From positions 1 to 64,000 of the forward strand of contig JANQGQ010000022.1 of the NCBI GenBank assembly GCA_028277185.1: a stretch of 64,000 nucleotides of DNA, written 5' to 3'. Below, piece by piece: positions 40,901 through 52,494 of this stretch. Numbering within the stretch: the first letter of the stretch is position 1; the number at the start of each line of letters is the position of its first letter. The notes under the pieces were generated by a model. That model did not search any database, had not been told where the DNA came from, and was given only the letters and a program-made list of their open reading frames with translations. Source of the DNA: Woeseiaceae bacterium. GTDB taxonomy: Bacteria; Pseudomonadota; Gammaproteobacteria; Steroidobacterales; Woeseiaceae. Both the position numbers and the translations under genes were made by a program.

Positions 40901-41871
40901 GCCGCCCCGGGGAATGGCGAAATGGCGGTCGGGTGGTTGTGCGTTTCGACCTTCATCAGTATGTGGATCGGCTCGTCCGCGGACCGATACCGTCTGTCTT
41001 CCGGCGCCGCGATCAGCCGCGGCGCCGTGAATCCTTCGATCACGGCGGCGTTGTCCGAATAGGCGGACTTAACGCCGTCCGGGCTGGCGTCGGTGGTCGT
41101 TCGAATCATCGCGAACAGGCGCTCGTCGCGATCCTCGCCGTCGATCGTCCAGCTGGCGTTGAAAATCTTGTGCCGGCAGTGTTCCGAATTGGCCTGCGCG
41201 AACATCATCAGTTCCGCGTCGGTGGGGTCGCGTCCGAGTTCTGTGTACTTTGTGACCAGATACGCGATCTCGTCGTCGGCCAGCGCCAGCCCGAGTTCGT
41301 CGTTAGCGCGCCGGAGCGCGGTCTCGCCGTCGTCGCCCAGCGCAACGGAACCCAGCGGCTCGGCGGGGTGTTCGGCAAACAGGCGGGCCGCTTCGCCGCT
41401 GTCGGTCAGCACGGCCTCCGTCATGCGATCGTGCAGCACCGGCGCGAGCGCGGCCAGCGCGCCTTCGGCCGGACTCCGACCCAGTTCGACGGCGTATTGG
41501 ACACCGCGTTCGACGCGGCGCACTGAATCGAGATCGCAGGCACGGGCGATGTCGGTCGCCTTGCTCGACCAGGGCGATACGGTGCCCGGCCGCGGCACAA
41601 CGAAACAGCTGAGAGCCTCTTCCGGCAGGTCGGCGACGGCATCCTCGCCGATCAGCAGCGCGTCGAGCCGCGCGCGTTCGCCGTCGGTCAGCGGCGCGAG
41701 TAGCTCGACGAAGTACACGTAGCGCGCCTCGACAGTCCTGACGCTGGAGTCGACGTCAGAGAGCCGCCCGGCAAGCCTCTCGAGCCGGAATCCCGAAAGA
41801 GCGCGCTGCCCGGGCAACTCCAGCAGGTCAGTGACCGGCCGCAAGGCGGGTTCAGTGGCAGGTATCGACAA
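37948..41871 (-). CDS. purL: Phosphoribosylformylglycinamidine synthase (large, fused form)
   Basis: This enzyme converts FGAR to FGAM with glutamine and ATP in purine synthesis. The 1,307-residue protein is the fused form with an N-terminal domain, duplicated AIRS-type domains ([35 protein letters not shown]) and a C-terminal glutaminase. The catalytic Cys is in [13 protein letters not shown] and the His/Glu pair in [10 protein letters not shown]. This length is typical of gamma- and betaproteobacteria. It lies 95 bp after the DUF1820 gene. Confidence 0.98.
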   Translation of the reverse strand: MSIPATEPALRPVTDLLELPGQRALSGFRLERLAGRLSDVDSSVRTVEARYVYFVELLAPLTDGERARLDALLIGEDAVADLPEEALSCFVVPRPGTVSPWSSKATDIARACDLDSVRRVERGVQYAVELGRSPAEGALAALAPVLHDRMTEAVLTDSGEAARLFAEHPAEPLGSVALGDDGETALRRANDELGLALADDEIAYLVTKYTELGRDPTDAELMMFAQANSEHCRHKIFNASWTIDGEDRDERLFAMIRTTTDASPDGVKSAYSDNAAVIEGFTAPRLIAAPEDRRYRSADEPIHILMKVETHNHPTAISPFPGAATGAGGEIRDEGATGLGAKPKAGLTGFSVSHLRVPGYAQPWEVDFPHPERMATPLEIMLDGPIGAAAFNNEFGRPNLCGYFRTFEAAVPGLPEREIRGYHKPIMIAGGVGNVREEHARKRDVPVGARVVVIGGPAMLIGLGGGAASSLASGTSAEDLDFASVQRGNPEMQRRAQEVIDRCWSMGTDNPILLIHDVGAGGLSNAVPEAVDHSKHGATIELREIANAEPGMSPMGIWCNEAQERYVLIVGDDRIDEFRAICARERCPISVIGTLTSDGRLTVTDRAFDNRVVDMPMDMLLGNPPKMHRDVRRDDVAAVPLDLGGIEIDDAILRVLRFPAVADKSFLVHIGDRTVGGLSVRDQLVGPWQVPVSDVAITASSFEADCGEAMAMGERTPLAVTNAPASGRMAIAEAITNIVAAPIESIGKVRLSANWMAAAGHAGEDARLFETVRAIATGFCQELGIAIPVGKDSLSMRARFDADGEEHQVVAPVSLIVSAFAPVADVHRHLTPELRRVDEPSYLLLFDLGEGRNRLGGSALAQAHRRPGGETPDIASPAALKQFFAAVQELNDRGMLLAYHDRSDGGLVAAVCEMMFASRLGVSLKLSSSGSALLGELFSEEAGAIVQVAKSRLPQVQMILDRHGVLCTAIGRVEETPALTIRADDRLITRIDRATLEREWSELSFRMQALRDNPKTAREEYDRKLDDADPGLNVSLSFSPGEDVARPFRGTAGPRVAILREQGVNSQYEMANAFLKAGFVPVDVHMSDLLEGRDTLAGYQGVVACGGFSFGDVLGAGGGWAKSILFHNRTRDDFQAFFERSDSFALGVCNGCQMFSHLKDLIPGAGHWPRFLRNRSEQFEARLSLVEVVESPSLFLAGMAGSRLPIATSHGEGRAEFESDAARFAASYTVALRYVDNYGRVADRYPANPNGSVDGICGLSSEDGRVTIMMPHPERVALTRQHSWHPADWGRDGPWMRMFRNLRVAVG

Positions 41872-41966
41872 ACGACAATCCGGTGGTCAGCCTGGGTTTC
41901 GGGCGCGCCGTGGATGATACAAGACCCGCCAGGCCGGGGAAATCTCGGCCTCGAGGCGCGGCCGCA

Positions 41967-42299
41967 TCAGGAATTGTTGTCGCCGGGCGTATAGATGGGC
42001 ATGGGGAACTGCGCCACGTTGCCCCCTTCCGCTTTCGTGACTTTGACCTTGCCCTGCTTGTCGACTTCGTCGATCCGCAGCACGGAGTGCATCGGCAGAT
42101 AGGTCCGGCGCACGTCCGCGAATTCGGCCTTGATCTTCTCCTCGGAGGGATCGACGACGACGGTACTCCGTTCGCCGAACACGAGTTCCTCGACGCCGAC
42201 GAAGCCGAACATCGCCCCCTGATCGATCTTGCGGGCATAGATCTCGAAGACCTGCCCCTGGCTCAGGAAAATGACCTTGTAGAGTGGTTGTTTGCTCAT
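41967..42299 (-). CDS. DUF1820 family protein
   Basis: The 110-residue protein begins MSKQPLYKVIFLSQGQVFEI and contains GFVGVEELVFGERSTVVVDPSE plus THLPMHSVLRIDEV-type sequence (here TYLPMHSVLRIDEV). These are hallmarks of DUF1820, a small conserved gammaproteobacterial family of unknown function. It is upstream of and co-directional with purL. Confidence 0.9.
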   Translation of the reverse strand: MSKQPLYKVIFLSQGQVFEIYARKIDQGAMFGFVGVEELVFGERSTVVVDPSEEKIKAEFADVRRTYLPMHSVLRIDEVDKQGKVKVTKAEGGNVAQFPMPIYTPGDNNS

Positions 42300-42443
42300 T
42301 TCAGGCTAGTGTAGCCGAATCGCTCCACTCCGACCCGAATCCGCCGCCGACCTGCGGTCGGCGATTATGTGAACCGTTCCTCAGCGCATGCCCGCCAATG
42401 GGAGGACAATTTGTCGCTAGATTCCGGGAACTACAGCTTCCGT

Positions 42444-43709
42444 ATGCCGCTAAAGCTCGAAATCGTCAGCGAACACCGTGAAATCGTCGGTGACGACGCC
42501 GTCCGCATCTTCCGCGACAGGGGCGGCACAATCGGCCGGTCGTTGGAGAACGACTGGATACTGCCGGACCCCGACCGCTATATCTCGGGGCGCCATGCGA
42601 CGATCGACGTCAAGGGCGGTGCCTACTTTCTCGCGGACACCAGCTCGAACGGCGTCTACGTCAACGACGAATACGAGCCTTTGGGCAAAGGCAATCCGCG
42701 GCGGCTGTTCAACGGCGACCGCCTCCGGATGGGCGATTTCGAGCTTACGGTCGAAATCGACGAAGGCGAGGACCTGGCGCTGCCGGAGCCGTCCCCGGCC
42801 ACGGTCGTCCCGGATAACATCGAGCAGCTCGTTCCCGAGGTAACGCTGAAGACCGGGATTGCCCTGCTCGACGAGGACGAGATCACCGGCGACGACGAGT
42901 TTCAATCGGCCCTGTTTGGCGCCGGCCGGCTGACCGCCAACCGGCGCCTGGAGAGCGAACCCCAGCCTGAGCTCGAGGAGCCTCGCGAGAATCTCGCACC
43001 GCCGCCGCCGCCGGACCTCGACATCACGGCGGACGATCTGTTCGATTGTTTCCTCGACGGCCTCGGCCTCTCGCGGACGGATCTGCATCCCGCGGCAAGC
43101 AAAGCCGAAATCATGCAGAACGCCGGGGAAGTCCTGCGCGAGTTCGTTGCGGGGACCGACAAACTCATCGAGAGTCGCGCTAATCTCAAGGATACGTTCC
43201 GGCTCGAGCAGACAACGGTGCTGCCGCGGCACAACAATCCGCTCAAGCTGTCGGAAAACACCGGCGACTCGATCAAGCAGCTACTCGTGGGCCGTGAGGG
43301 CGAGTATCTGGGGCCGCGCGATTCCGTGCGCGAAGTCTGTCGCGACCTGTTGTTTCACCAGGACGCCTTTCTCGAAGCCATGGCGGCCGCCTTCACGGAA
43401 TTCGCCGGGCAGTTCGATCCGGACGAGCTGCAGGCGAACTTCGATCGGACGTTGAGCCGCAGACCGTTGATCGGCGCTCTCAACCAGCTCAAGTACTGGC
43501 AGATGTACGCAGAGCTCTACCCGGTCCTCATCGACGGCGGCGGATCGCGTTTTCCGCAGGTGCTTGCCGAAGAGTTCGTCAGCGCTTACGAGCGTGCGAT
43601 CAACGACGCGAAGCGCAACACCATGGCGCCGAAGCCAGGACCCGCCCCGGCGAACGGAGGCCCACAGGCAGCCAACTCGCCAGGCGCGAGCTCGAAGAAG
43701 GCCAGCTGA
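42444..43709 (+). CDS. tagH: Type VI secretion-associated FHA domain protein TagH-like
   Basis: The 421-residue protein has an N-terminal FHA domain with the phosphothreonine-binding pattern GGTIGRSLENDWILPD, ISGRHATI and SSNGVYVND. A Glu/Pro-rich linker and a conserved C-terminal helical domain (about 215-390) follow, typical of TagH/ImpI proteins of type VI secretion systems. No other type VI gene is present in the window, so it is an orphan here. ATG at 42444 starts at the FHA fold; GTG at 42369 would add 25 residues. An FHA readout of the kinase at 24.6 kb is possible but unproven. Confidence 0.85.
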   Translation: MPLKLEIVSEHREIVGDDAVRIFRDRGGTIGRSLENDWILPDPDRYISGRHATIDVKGGAYFLADTSSNGVYVNDEYEPLGKGNPRRLFNGDRLRMGDFELTVEIDEGEDLALPEPSPATVVPDNIEQLVPEVTLKTGIALLDEDEITGDDEFQSALFGAGRLTANRRLESEPQPELEEPRENLAPPPPPDLDITADDLFDCFLDGLGLSRTDLHPAASKAEIMQNAGEVLREFVAGTDKLIESRANLKDTFRLEQTTVLPRHNNPLKLSENTGDSIKQLLVGREGEYLGPRDSVREVCRDLLFHQDAFLEAMAAAFTEFAGQFDPDELQANFDRTLSRRPLIGALNQLKYWQMYAELYPVLIDGGGSRFPQVLAEEFVSAYERAINDAKRNTMAPKPGPAPANGGPQAANSPGASSKKAS

Positions 43710-43852
43710 TCCGAAGCGCCGGCGTTCGATGTTGAAACGGTTGCCAGGGTCTCAGAAATACTTTGCGACCTCACGGCGCTATCGATTCGGCGATTCCGGG
43801 CTTCTCACTGATGCGCACGGATAGCAGGCAACGAACTATCTCAAAACCGCTT

Positions 43853-45157
43853 CTAAAGAAAGTGCTCGAAGAAGGCCACGAACACGAGCGTCGCGACGGA
43901 AAGGCCGACGAGGGCCGTGGGCAGGCCGATACGCAACCACCTGAGCGGCGACACGCGGGCGTGAGGAATGCCGCAGTCCTCGAGTTCGGTGACTGTCACG
44001 ATGTTCGCCGTTGCGCCAAGGTGCGTGGTGTTGCCACCGATTCCCACCCCGAGCGCCAGCGCCCACCACAGCGGCATCGCGTTGACGCCCTGCTGCTCGA
44101 GCCCGGCGATGATCGGAATCATCGTCACGGTGAACGGGATGTTGTCGACGAGCGCACTCAATAGTGCCGCAACCCACATCAGGACGACCGCGGTCACGAT
44201 CAGCTGCCCCGGCTCCAGCGCCATTTTCCCGAGTTCCGCTCCGAACACGTCGAGCAGACCCGATGCCTCGACGCCGCCGACGATCACGAACAGGCCCGCG
44301 AAGAACAGCAGCATCGACCAGTGGATGTCCGCGAAAACGCGCTCCGGGTCCGGCCGCGCAAGCAGCAGCAGCAGCGCGACGCCGAGCAGCGCGGCGAAGG
44401 ACGGATAGATTCCCAGCGGATGATGCGTGAAGAACAGCGCAACGACGATTGCCAGCCCCGTCAGCGCGCGTTTGAGATTCGGCATGTCGCGGATCGCACG
44501 GCTTTCATCGAGATCCATGGTCCTGAGAGAGCCGTCGAGTACGAGCTGGCCACGGAACATCACGAGCAGCAGACTGACGGTAACCAGCCACACGGCGGCA
44601 ACGGGCGGTCCCATGTGCACGATGAAGTCCATGAAACTCAGGCCCGCGGCGCCGCCGATCATGATGTTCGGGGGATCGCCAACGAGCGTTGCGGCGCCGC
44701 CGACGTTCGACAGCATCGCCGCGCTGACCAGATACGGCATCGGATTGAGGTGCAGTATGCGGGTAATCAGCACGGTGATCGGCGCGAAGGCGATGATCGT
44801 CGTGACGTTGTCGAGCACCATGCTGATGACGCTGACGGCGAAGCCGAGCGCGACGAGAAGCACGGCCGGCCGGCCGCCCGCGAGCTTTGCAATACGAATC
44901 GCTGCATACTCGAACGCACCGGTTGGCCGCAGTACCGCAACGATAACCATCATGCCGAGCAGCAGGAACACCGTGTTGGCGTCGACGGCCATGACGGCGG
45001 CCTCCTGCGAATAGAAGCCCATCGCGTGACCGATCCCGACCATCGCGACAGCACCCGCGATCGCCGCGATCGTGCGATGAACGATCTCGGTGAAAATCAG
45101 CACGTAGGACACCAGCAGGACGCCGGCGGAAACGAGCATGGCCGTGTCCTGCATCAT
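43853..45157 (-). CDS. ArsB/NhaD-superfamily ion permease
   Basis: The 434-residue protein has about 11-12 membrane segments. Superfamily signatures are VLDNVTTIIAFAPITVLI, SNVGGAATLVGDPPNIMIGG, and the repeat-like ALVDNIPFTVTMIPII with GIGGNTTHLGATANIV. The ion cannot be fixed: members transport arsenite, sodium/protons, silicate or carboxylates. The CBS-domain protein directly upstream suggests regulation by adenine nucleotides (inference). Confidence 0.9.
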   Translation of the reverse strand: MMQDTAMLVSAGVLLVSYVLIFTEIVHRTIAAIAGAVAMVGIGHAMGFYSQEAAVMAVDANTVFLLLGMMVIVAVLRPTGAFEYAAIRIAKLAGGRPAVLLVALGFAVSVISMVLDNVTTIIAFAPITVLITRILHLNPMPYLVSAAMLSNVGGAATLVGDPPNIMIGGAAGLSFMDFIVHMGPPVAAVWLVTVSLLLVMFRGQLVLDGSLRTMDLDESRAIRDMPNLKRALTGLAIVVALFFTHHPLGIYPSFAALLGVALLLLLARPDPERVFADIHWSMLLFFAGLFVIVGGVEASGLLDVFGAELGKMALEPGQLIVTAVVLMWVAALLSALVDNIPFTVTMIPIIAGLEQQGVNAMPLWWALALGVGIGGNTTHLGATANIVTVTELEDCGIPHARVSPLRWLRIGLPTALVGLSVATLVFVAFFEHFL

Positions 45158-45173
45158 GCTTACGCCACGCTAC

Positions 45174-45632
45174 TCAGACTTTATGCCGCTCGAGCATCAG
45201 CTGCACGATGCCGATTCGCGTGACCGCGCCGAGGTAGTTCGACCCGTCCATGACGAAGACGTACTCGGAGTCGTTTTGCTCAAAGGTCGCCAACGCCTTG
45301 ATCAACGGCACGTTCGGCGGCAGCACCGTATAGTCTTCCAACACGTATTGCTCCACCGAATGTGTCAGCACTTCGTCGATGAACTCGCGGGACATGTTTA
45401 CCGCCTGAAGCTCGTCGCCCAGAATGTGCGCGCCCTTGACCATGTAGTCGGGCACGCAGGTTTCCTTCAGCGTGTGCCGAACGGACACGCGGCCGACGAT
45501 CTCGTCGTCGTCGTTGCGATAGGGCAGGCCGCCGACCCGGCGCGCCAGGCATTCGGTGAAGATGTCTTCCACGGTGCAGCCGGCGTGCGCGATCGCCGTC
45601 TGCACGAGGATGTCGTTGAGCTCCAGACGCAT
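45174..45632 (-). CDS. CBS-domain protein
   Basis: The 152-residue protein carries a pair of CBS-like repeats; the second half (NVPLIKALATFEQNDSEYVF, VMDGSNYLGAVTRIGIVQLM) is clear and the first (LARRVGGLPYRNDDDEIVG) is divergent. CBS pairs bind adenosine nucleotides. It ends 16 bp before the ion permease on the same strand, and the two are probably an operon, as a regulator and its transporter. Confidence 0.85.
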   Translation of the reverse strand: MRLELNDILVQTAIAHAGCTVEDIFTECLARRVGGLPYRNDDDEIVGRVSVRHTLKETCVPDYMVKGAHILGDELQAVNMSREFIDEVLTHSVEQYVLEDYTVLPPNVPLIKALATFEQNDSEYVFVMDGSNYLGAVTRIGIVQLMLERHKV

Positions 45633-45643
45633 GGCGCGCTACG

Positions 45644-46021
45644 CTAAAGCGCGGTCAAGGGCGAACTGACGTCGATCAGTGTGCCGTCAGGATCGCGGAA
45701 CAACGCCCGCCGCTGTCCGTAGGGCATATCGGTCGGCGGTTCGACGAGTTCGGCCGACAGCTGGCCGGCACGCGCCCACACCGCTTCGCAGTCGGCCACG
45801 ACGAACGTCACCATCACTCCGGCCGGAGCCGCCCTCGCCGAGGCCGGCACGATAGCGTTTGCCCGTTCCAGGATGCCCAACTCCAGCCCGTCCACGTCGG
45901 GATGCGTGAGAATGACGAACCAATCCGAATCGAAATGCCGGCGCATGCCGAAGAGCCGCTCGTAGAACGCGGCCGATGCGTCGACATTCGCGCTCAGGAT
46001 GCTGGTAAAGCAGCGCTGCAC
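45644..46021 (-). CDS. VOC-family (glyoxalase/bleomycin resistance-like) protein
   Basis: The 125-residue protein has the VOC pattern: FTSILSANVDASAAFYERLF, then GLELGILERAN, and the C-terminal RRALFRDPDGTLIDVSSPL. Members bind a metal and small molecules; the substrate is unknown. The GTG start at 46021 lies 3 bp after the acs stop, so it is translated from the acs transcript. Confidence 0.88.
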   Translation of the reverse strand: MQRCFTSILSANVDASAAFYERLFGMRRHFDSDWFVILTHPDVDGLELGILERANAIVPASARAAPAGVMVTFVVADCEAVWARAGQLSAELVEPPTDMPYGQRRALFRDPDGTLIDVSSPLTAL

Positions 46022-46024
46022 GGC

Positions 46025-47971
<1,947 letters not shown>

Positions 47972-47979
47972 TGCTGTTA

Positions 47980-48079
47980 CCCCCTCTAGGTTTTCTCGCG
48001 GACCTGATACTTCGTTTGCATCCGTTGGCCCCCCTCTAGGTTTTCTCGCGGACCTGATACTCGGTTTGCGGCTGTTGTA
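47980..48079 (-). repeat. 50-bp tandem repeat in the acs leader
   Basis: Units 47980-48029 and 48030-48079 match at 43 of 50 positions and share 31 identical bases at the acs-proximal end. On the minus strand each unit ends with a purine-rich Shine-Dalgarno sequence. The copy nearest acs supplies its ribosome-binding site. The farther copy is followed by an ATG and a short frame. Confidence 0.9.
47986..48021 (-). other. Candidate 11-codon upstream reading frame before acs
   Basis: On the minus strand the distal repeat copy gives GAGGGGGG, 7 bp, then ATG at 48021 and a frame encoding [11 protein letters not shown] that stops at 47986, 14 bp before the acs ATG. The spacing and strength of the ribosome-binding site make translation plausible, but no conservation evidence is available here. 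Confidence 0.3.
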
Positions 48080-48102
48080 CCGCGTTCGTGCCCCGTTGTG
48101 TA

Positions 48103-48957
48103 TTAGCCTTCAGTCTGAGACAACAGACGCTCGGCCTGGGCCAAATGCGGCCGATCGATCATCCTCCCGTCCAGTGCCAGCGCGCCGGCTTCCGGGTTTT
48201 CCGCAAACAGCCGGACGATCTCACGGGCTTCCTCGATCTCCTGAGGCGTGGGCGTAAACGCCTCGTTGATGATCTCCACCTGGGCGGGATGGATCGCCAG
48301 CATGCCCGCAAACCCGTCGCGGCGGGCGTTGCCCGCGTACCCTGCCAGCCCGTCAGCATCGCGGAAATCCGTGAATACCGTATCGAACGCGGGCACGTGG
48401 GCGGCCGCCGCAGCGACCAGGCACAGCGACCGTGCCATCTCGAAAGTGGGCAGCCAGCGGCCGCCTGCCTCCCGATTGGCACGGGCTCCGACCGCGGCCG
48501 ACAGATCCTCGGCGCCCCAGGAGAGCCCGGCCAAGCGGGTCGTGCTGCCGATGTAGCTGTCGAGCGTAAACAGCGCGCGCGGGTGCTCCGTGCAGAGCGG
48601 CAGTATCCGGGTGCTGCCGTGCGGAATGCCGTGCTGATCCTCGAGACGATCGAGCAGCGACGCCAGCTTGACGGCCGCGTCGGCGCTCGGCGGCTTCGGC
48701 AGAACGATGCCGGCGGGGGCACCGGGCATCACGGCGTCCAGGTCCTGACCTGCCGCCTCGGTCCCCATCGGATTGATCCGCACCCAGACGCGGTCCCGTT
48801 CCTTCAGGAACTCGGCCGCCAGCGCACGCGCCTTCGGCCGCTCGGTAGCCGTCACGGCATCTTCGAGGTCGAGAATCAGTGCATCGGCCGGAACGTCGGC
48901 GGCCTTCCCGAGCTTGCGCTCGCTGTCGGCTGGTACGAAGAGGAAGCTCCTCGGCAT
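48103..48957 (-). CDS. HpcH/HpaI aldolase / citrate lyase beta-like (CoA ester lyase)
   Basis: The 284-residue protein is a CitE-like TIM-barrel lyase: [68 protein letters not shown] and [14 protein letters not shown]. Members cleave CoA esters such as citryl-, malyl- or citramalyl-CoA. Only the beta subunit type is present; citrate lyase partners are absent. ATG at 48957 fits the family start. It is divergent from the sugar transporter. Confidence 0.9.
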   Translation of the reverse strand: MPRSFLFVPADSERKLGKAADVPADALILDLEDAVTATERPKARALAAEFLKERDRVWVRINPMGTEAAGQDLDAVMPGAPAGIVLPKPPSADAAVKLASLLDRLEDQHGIPHGSTRILPLCTEHPRALFTLDSYIGSTTRLAGLSWGAEDLSAAVGARANREAGGRWLPTFEMARSLCLVAAAAAHVPAFDTVFTDFRDADGLAGYAGNARRDGFAGMLAIHPAQVEIINEAFTPTPQEIEEAREIVRLFAENPEAGALALDGRMIDRPHLAQAERLLSQTEG

Positions 48958-49108
48958 CGATGCGTCTCTCCCGGTGATCAGCAGGCCTGGTGTCCCGTCC
49001 CGCAGCGCGTTGTACAACGCAGTGGCCGGACAGGAGACTAGCAAGATACGCTATTATGCGGCGCCAACGCACCCCGGGGTGCGACAGGGCAGCGCCAGGG
49101 ATTCCGGC

Positions 49109-50530
49109 TTGAAGCAAACCTCCACGGCGGCCGGCGCGGCCGGCAGTACCGCCTACGTAGTTCTGATCAGCTGTATCGCGACGATCGGCGGCTTCCTGTT
49201 CGGCTTCGACTCGGGCGTCATCAACGGCACCGTCGACGGCCTGCGTCTTGCGTTCGACGCCGACAACGTCGGCACCGGATTCAACGTAGCTTCGATGCTC
49301 CTCGGCTGCGCGGCCGGCGCATTCTTTGCCGGCCGGCTCGCCGACCGTTTCGGCCGCCGCTTCATCATGCGTATCGCCGCGGTGCTTTTCATCGTCAGCG
49401 CCTGGGGCTCGGGCATCGCCTCAGGCTCGGCGGAGTTCGTGATGTACCGGATGCTGGGCGGGCTTGCTGTCGGCGCCGCAAGCGTTCTGGCGCCAGCTTA
49501 CATCAGCGAAGTGGCGCCCGCCCACTTCCGTGGCGCACTGGCGACCGTGCAGCAGATCGCGATCATCAGCGGGCTGTTCGCCGCTTTCCTGTCGAACTAT
49601 GCGATCGCGGCCGCCGCAGGCGCCTCGACCGCGGAGTTCTGGTGGGGCTTCGAGGCCTGGCGCTGGATGTTCTGGTTCGAGCTCGTTCCGGCCAGCATTT
49701 TCCTGCTGGCTCTCATGTTCATTCCGGAGAGCCCGCGTTTTCTGGTCCTCTCCGAGCGGCGCGAGCAGGCGCTGATCGTGCTCGAACGCCTGTCCGGGCA
49801 GAGTGCTGCCGTCATCAAAGTCGACGAGATTACCGCCTCGCTTGCCACCGACAGGCACCGGCCGCGCTTTCGCGACCTCCTCGATCCGCATACCGGCCGG
49901 CTGCGGCGGCTCGTCTGGGTCGGGCTCGGGCTTGCAACGCTGCAGCAGCTCGTCGGCATCAACGTCGTGTTCTACTACGGCGCCGTCCTGTGGCAATCCG
50001 TCGGTTTCACCGAAAGCGATGCGCTCATGATCAACATCCTGAGCGGCGGACTCAGCATCGCCGCCGTGACTGTGACCGTGCTGCTCGTCGACCGGATCGG
50101 CCGCAAGCCGCTGCTGCTTGCCGGCTCGATCGGCATGGCCGTCACGCTGGCGATCGTTACCTGGGTGTTCGCGCAGGCCGACACCGCCGCGGACGGGTCG
50201 CTCGTCCTGACCGGCGCTCTGGGGCCCGTGGCGCTCATTGCCGCCAACGCCTATGTGATGTTCTTCAACTTCTCCTGGGGTCCCATCATGTGGGTCATGC
50301 TCGGCGAGATGTTTCCGAACCAGATTCGCGGCACCGGACTTGCGGTCGCCGGACTGGCACAATGGGGCTCCAATTTCGCGATCACGATGACGTTCCCGAT
50401 CATGCTGGGTTCGATCGGTCTGGCGGGCGCTTACGGTTTCTATACGGTGTGCGCAGCGCTGTCGATCGCCTTCGTGACGCTGATGGTTCACGAGACCCGC
50501 GGCCTCGAACTCGAGGAAATGCGCGGCTGA
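49109..50530 (+). CDS. MFS sugar porter (XylE/GLUT-like)
   Basis: The 473-residue protein has 12 predicted membrane segments and sugar-porter signatures: GFLFGFDSGVINGT, GRLADRFGRRFIM, RMLGGLAVGAASVLAPAYIS, PESPRFLV, LQQLVGINVVFYYG, DRIGRKPLLL and HETRGLELEE. It likely imports a hexose or pentose, probably by proton symport. The start is TTG at 49109, preceded by AGGGA 8 bp upstream; the longer frame has no homology. It is followed by an aldo/keto reductase gene 35 bp later. Confidence 0.92.
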   Translation: MKQTSTAAGAAGSTAYVVLISCIATIGGFLFGFDSGVINGTVDGLRLAFDADNVGTGFNVASMLLGCAAGAFFAGRLADRFGRRFIMRIAAVLFIVSAWGSGIASGSAEFVMYRMLGGLAVGAASVLAPAYISEVAPAHFRGALATVQQIAIISGLFAAFLSNYAIAAAAGASTAEFWWGFEAWRWMFWFELVPASIFLLALMFIPESPRFLVLSERREQALIVLERLSGQSAAVIKVDEITASLATDRHRPRFRDLLDPHTGRLRRLVWVGLGLATLQQLVGINVVFYYGAVLWQSVGFTESDALMINILSGGLSIAAVTVTVLLVDRIGRKPLLLAGSIGMAVTLAIVTWVFAQADTAADGSLVLTGALGPVALIAANAYVMFFNFSWGPIMWVMLGEMFPNQIRGTGLAVAGLAQWGSNFAITMTFPIMLGSIGLAGAYGFYTVCAALSIAFVTLMVHETRGLELEEMRG

Positions 50531-50564
50531 TCAGGGCCTGGCCTAAAAAACGGAGGAGTCTCAA

Positions 50565-51485
50565 ATGTCTGGCATCAATCGGCGGGAGTTTACGACGGCG
50601 GCACTGGGCTTGAGCGCGCTCGGCACACTCGGAGCGCCTGCGCTCTTCGCGGCAACGAGCGGCCCGATGGAGCGAAAGATCCCCTCGTCCGGGGAAACGA
50701 TTCCGGCGATCGGCGTCGGCACCGTCCGCTACGGCGTGGACGAGAGCGCCGCAAGCCGCGCGCCGCTCGTCGCCGCGCTCGAGCGCTTCCACTCGCTCGG
50801 TGGCCGCGTGGTCGACACGGCCCCGATGTATCGCACGTCCGAGACCGTGCTGGGCGATCTGATCGCGAGTCTGGGCATCCGCAACGATCTGTTCATCGCC
50901 ACGAAGGTCGATCGCGACAACCGCAAGGCGTCGATCGAACAGATGGGTTCGTCGCTCGAGAAGCTCCGCGTCGATCAGGTCGATCTCATGCAGGTTCACA
51001 ACCTGATCGGCTGGGAGGACAACGTGCCGCTCGTTGCCGAGTGGAAAGAAGCCGGCAAAGTGCGCTACACGGGCATCACGACGCATCGGCAAGGCCAGTA
51101 CGCCGAGATGGAGCGTATCGTTAAGGCGCACGAACTCGATTTCATTCAGATCAACTACTCGCTGGAACAGCGCGAGTCCGCCGAGCGCATGCTGCCGCTT
51201 GCGGCCGACCGGGGCGTAGGCGTGATCGTCAATCGCGCCTTCGGCGGCGGCCGCCTGTTCGACGCCGTTGGCGAGCAGCCGCTGCCCGAGTGGGCGGCGG
51301 AATTCGACTGCAGCTCCTGGGCCCAGTTCATGCTCAAGTACGTGCTGGCGCATCCCGCGGTCACCGTCGTGATCCCGGGCATGACGAAAGCGCGGCACGT
51401 CGACGACAACCTGGCCGCGGGACAGGGCCGCCTGCCCGACGCGTCCGAACGTCGGCGGATGGAAGCCTGGTTCGATGCCCTTTAG
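50565..51485 (+). CDS. Exported aldo/keto reductase (Tat signal)
   Basis: The 306-residue protein begins with a twin-arginine signal (NRREFTTAALGLSALGTL), so it is probably folded with cofactor and exported to the periplasm. The AKR catalytic set is visible: Asp/Tyr in VVDTAPMYRTSETVLG, Lys in FIATKVDRD and His in LMQVHNLIG. The ribosome-binding site GGAGG is strong. It lies downstream of a sugar transporter, suggesting sugar or aldehyde metabolism (inference). Confidence 0.9.
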   Translation: MSGINRREFTTAALGLSALGTLGAPALFAATSGPMERKIPSSGETIPAIGVGTVRYGVDESAASRAPLVAALERFHSLGGRVVDTAPMYRTSETVLGDLIASLGIRNDLFIATKVDRDNRKASIEQMGSSLEKLRVDQVDLMQVHNLIGWEDNVPLVAEWKEAGKVRYTGITTHRQGQYAEMERIVKAHELDFIQINYSLEQRESAERMLPLAADRGVGVIVNRAFGGGRLFDAVGEQPLPEWAAEFDCSSWAQFMLKYVLAHPAVTVVIPGMTKARHVDDNLAAGQGRLPDASERRRMEAWFDAL

Positions 51486-51954
51486 GGCGCTGCCCGCGCT
51501 GGCCGCGGCCGGCTTGCTGCTCACGGCAAGCGGTCACGCCAGCGAGTTCCCCGGCAGTCGGGGCACGCAGCACTTCGCCGTCGTCGTCGGCAGCGGCGAC
51601 ACACGCAACGCAAGTACCGACAGCGACGACGCCAGGGTCGTCGGCCTCGAATACGAATACCGCTTTTCCGACCTTTGGGGCGTTGGCGGTCTCATCGAGG
51701 CGATCGACGTCGGCAACGATACGAACACCGCGCTCCTCGTTCCCATCGTCTACCGCCCCTTCGACACGCTGCGTCTGAGCTTCGCACCAGGCGTCGAGTT
51801 TACGGAAACGGAGGATCTGGGACTGTTTCGGGTCGCGGTCAGCTACACGATGCCGCTCACGGATCGCTGGTTCATCGCCCCGGAAGCAAGCGTCGACTTC
51901 ACCGACGACAACAGCGCGTTTCTCGCGCGCGTCGCCATGGGCTTCCGCTTCTGA
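51475..51954 (+). CDS. Small outer-membrane beta-barrel-like protein
   Basis: This 159-residue protein has a signal peptide ending in ASGHAS. It contains alternating amphipathic strands (VVGLEYEYRFSDLWGVGGLI, LRLSFAPGVEF, FRVAVSYTMPL) and a terminal aromatic residue (RVAMGFRF), all typical of an eight-stranded outer-membrane barrel. The function is unknown. The ATG overlaps the reductase end by 11 bp, so the two are coupled. Confidence 0.8.
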   Translation: MPFRALPALAAAGLLLTASGHASEFPGSRGTQHFAVVVGSGDTRNASTDSDDARVVGLEYEYRFSDLWGVGGLIEAIDVGNDTNTALLVPIVYRPFDTLRLSFAPGVEFTETEDLGLFRVAVSYTMPLTDRWFIAPEASVDFTDDNSAFLARVAMGFRF

Positions 51955-51960
51955 ACGACC

Positions 51961-52494
51961 TTAGACGTTTTTCTTGCCGCGCTCGATAGCCGCGAGAATC
52001 ATGTCGCGCGCATCGCGGGAACCGTGCCAGCCGCCGATCTTCACCCACTTGCCGGGTTCGAGATCTTTGTAGTGCTCGAAGAAGTGCTCGATCTGCTGCA
52101 GCGTGATTTGCGGCAGATCCGAGTACTCCGTGGTCTTCTCGTAGCGCCGCGACACGTGCGTTGACGGTACCGCGATGATCTTCTCGTCCTGCCCGGCATT
52201 GTCCTCCATGATCAGGACGCCGATCGGCCGCACGTTGATGAGGCAGCCCGGCACGAGCTCGCGCGTGTTGCAGACGAGAACGTCGATCGGATCGCCGTCC
52301 TCCGAGAGCGTATGCGGCACGAAACCGTAGTTGCCGGGATACGCCATCGGCGTGTACAGGAAACGATCCACGACCAGCGTGCCCGCTTCCTTGTCCATTT
52401 CGTATTTTATCGGCTGCCCACCAAGCGTCACCTCGATGATGACGTTGATGTCGTCCGGCGGATTGTCGCCGATCGGAATTGCGTCGATGCGCAT
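51961..52494 (-). CDS. ppa: Inorganic pyrophosphatase (family I)
   Basis: The cytoplasmic enzyme hydrolyses pyrophosphate made in biosynthesis. The 177-residue protein has [36 protein letters not shown] and the signature DGDPIDVLV with three metal-binding aspartates. ATG at 52494 is preferred because AGGA lies 7 bp upstream and the product then begins like other Ppa proteins; an in-frame start at 52527 would add 11 residues. Confidence 0.96.
   Translation of the reverse strand: MRIDAIPIGDNPPDDINVIIEVTLGGQPIKYEMDKEAGTLVVDRFLYTPMAYPGNYGFVPHTLSEDGDPIDVLVCNTRELVPGCLINVRPIGVLIMEDNAGQDEKIIAVPSTHVSRRYEKTTEYSDLPQITLQQIEHFFEHYKDLEPGKWVKIGGWHGSRDARDMILAAIERGKKNV

Noticed and set aside
39865..41526. 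Long plus-strand frame inside purL
   Set aside because: It is a shadow of the purL coding strand; purL has full-length family motifs.
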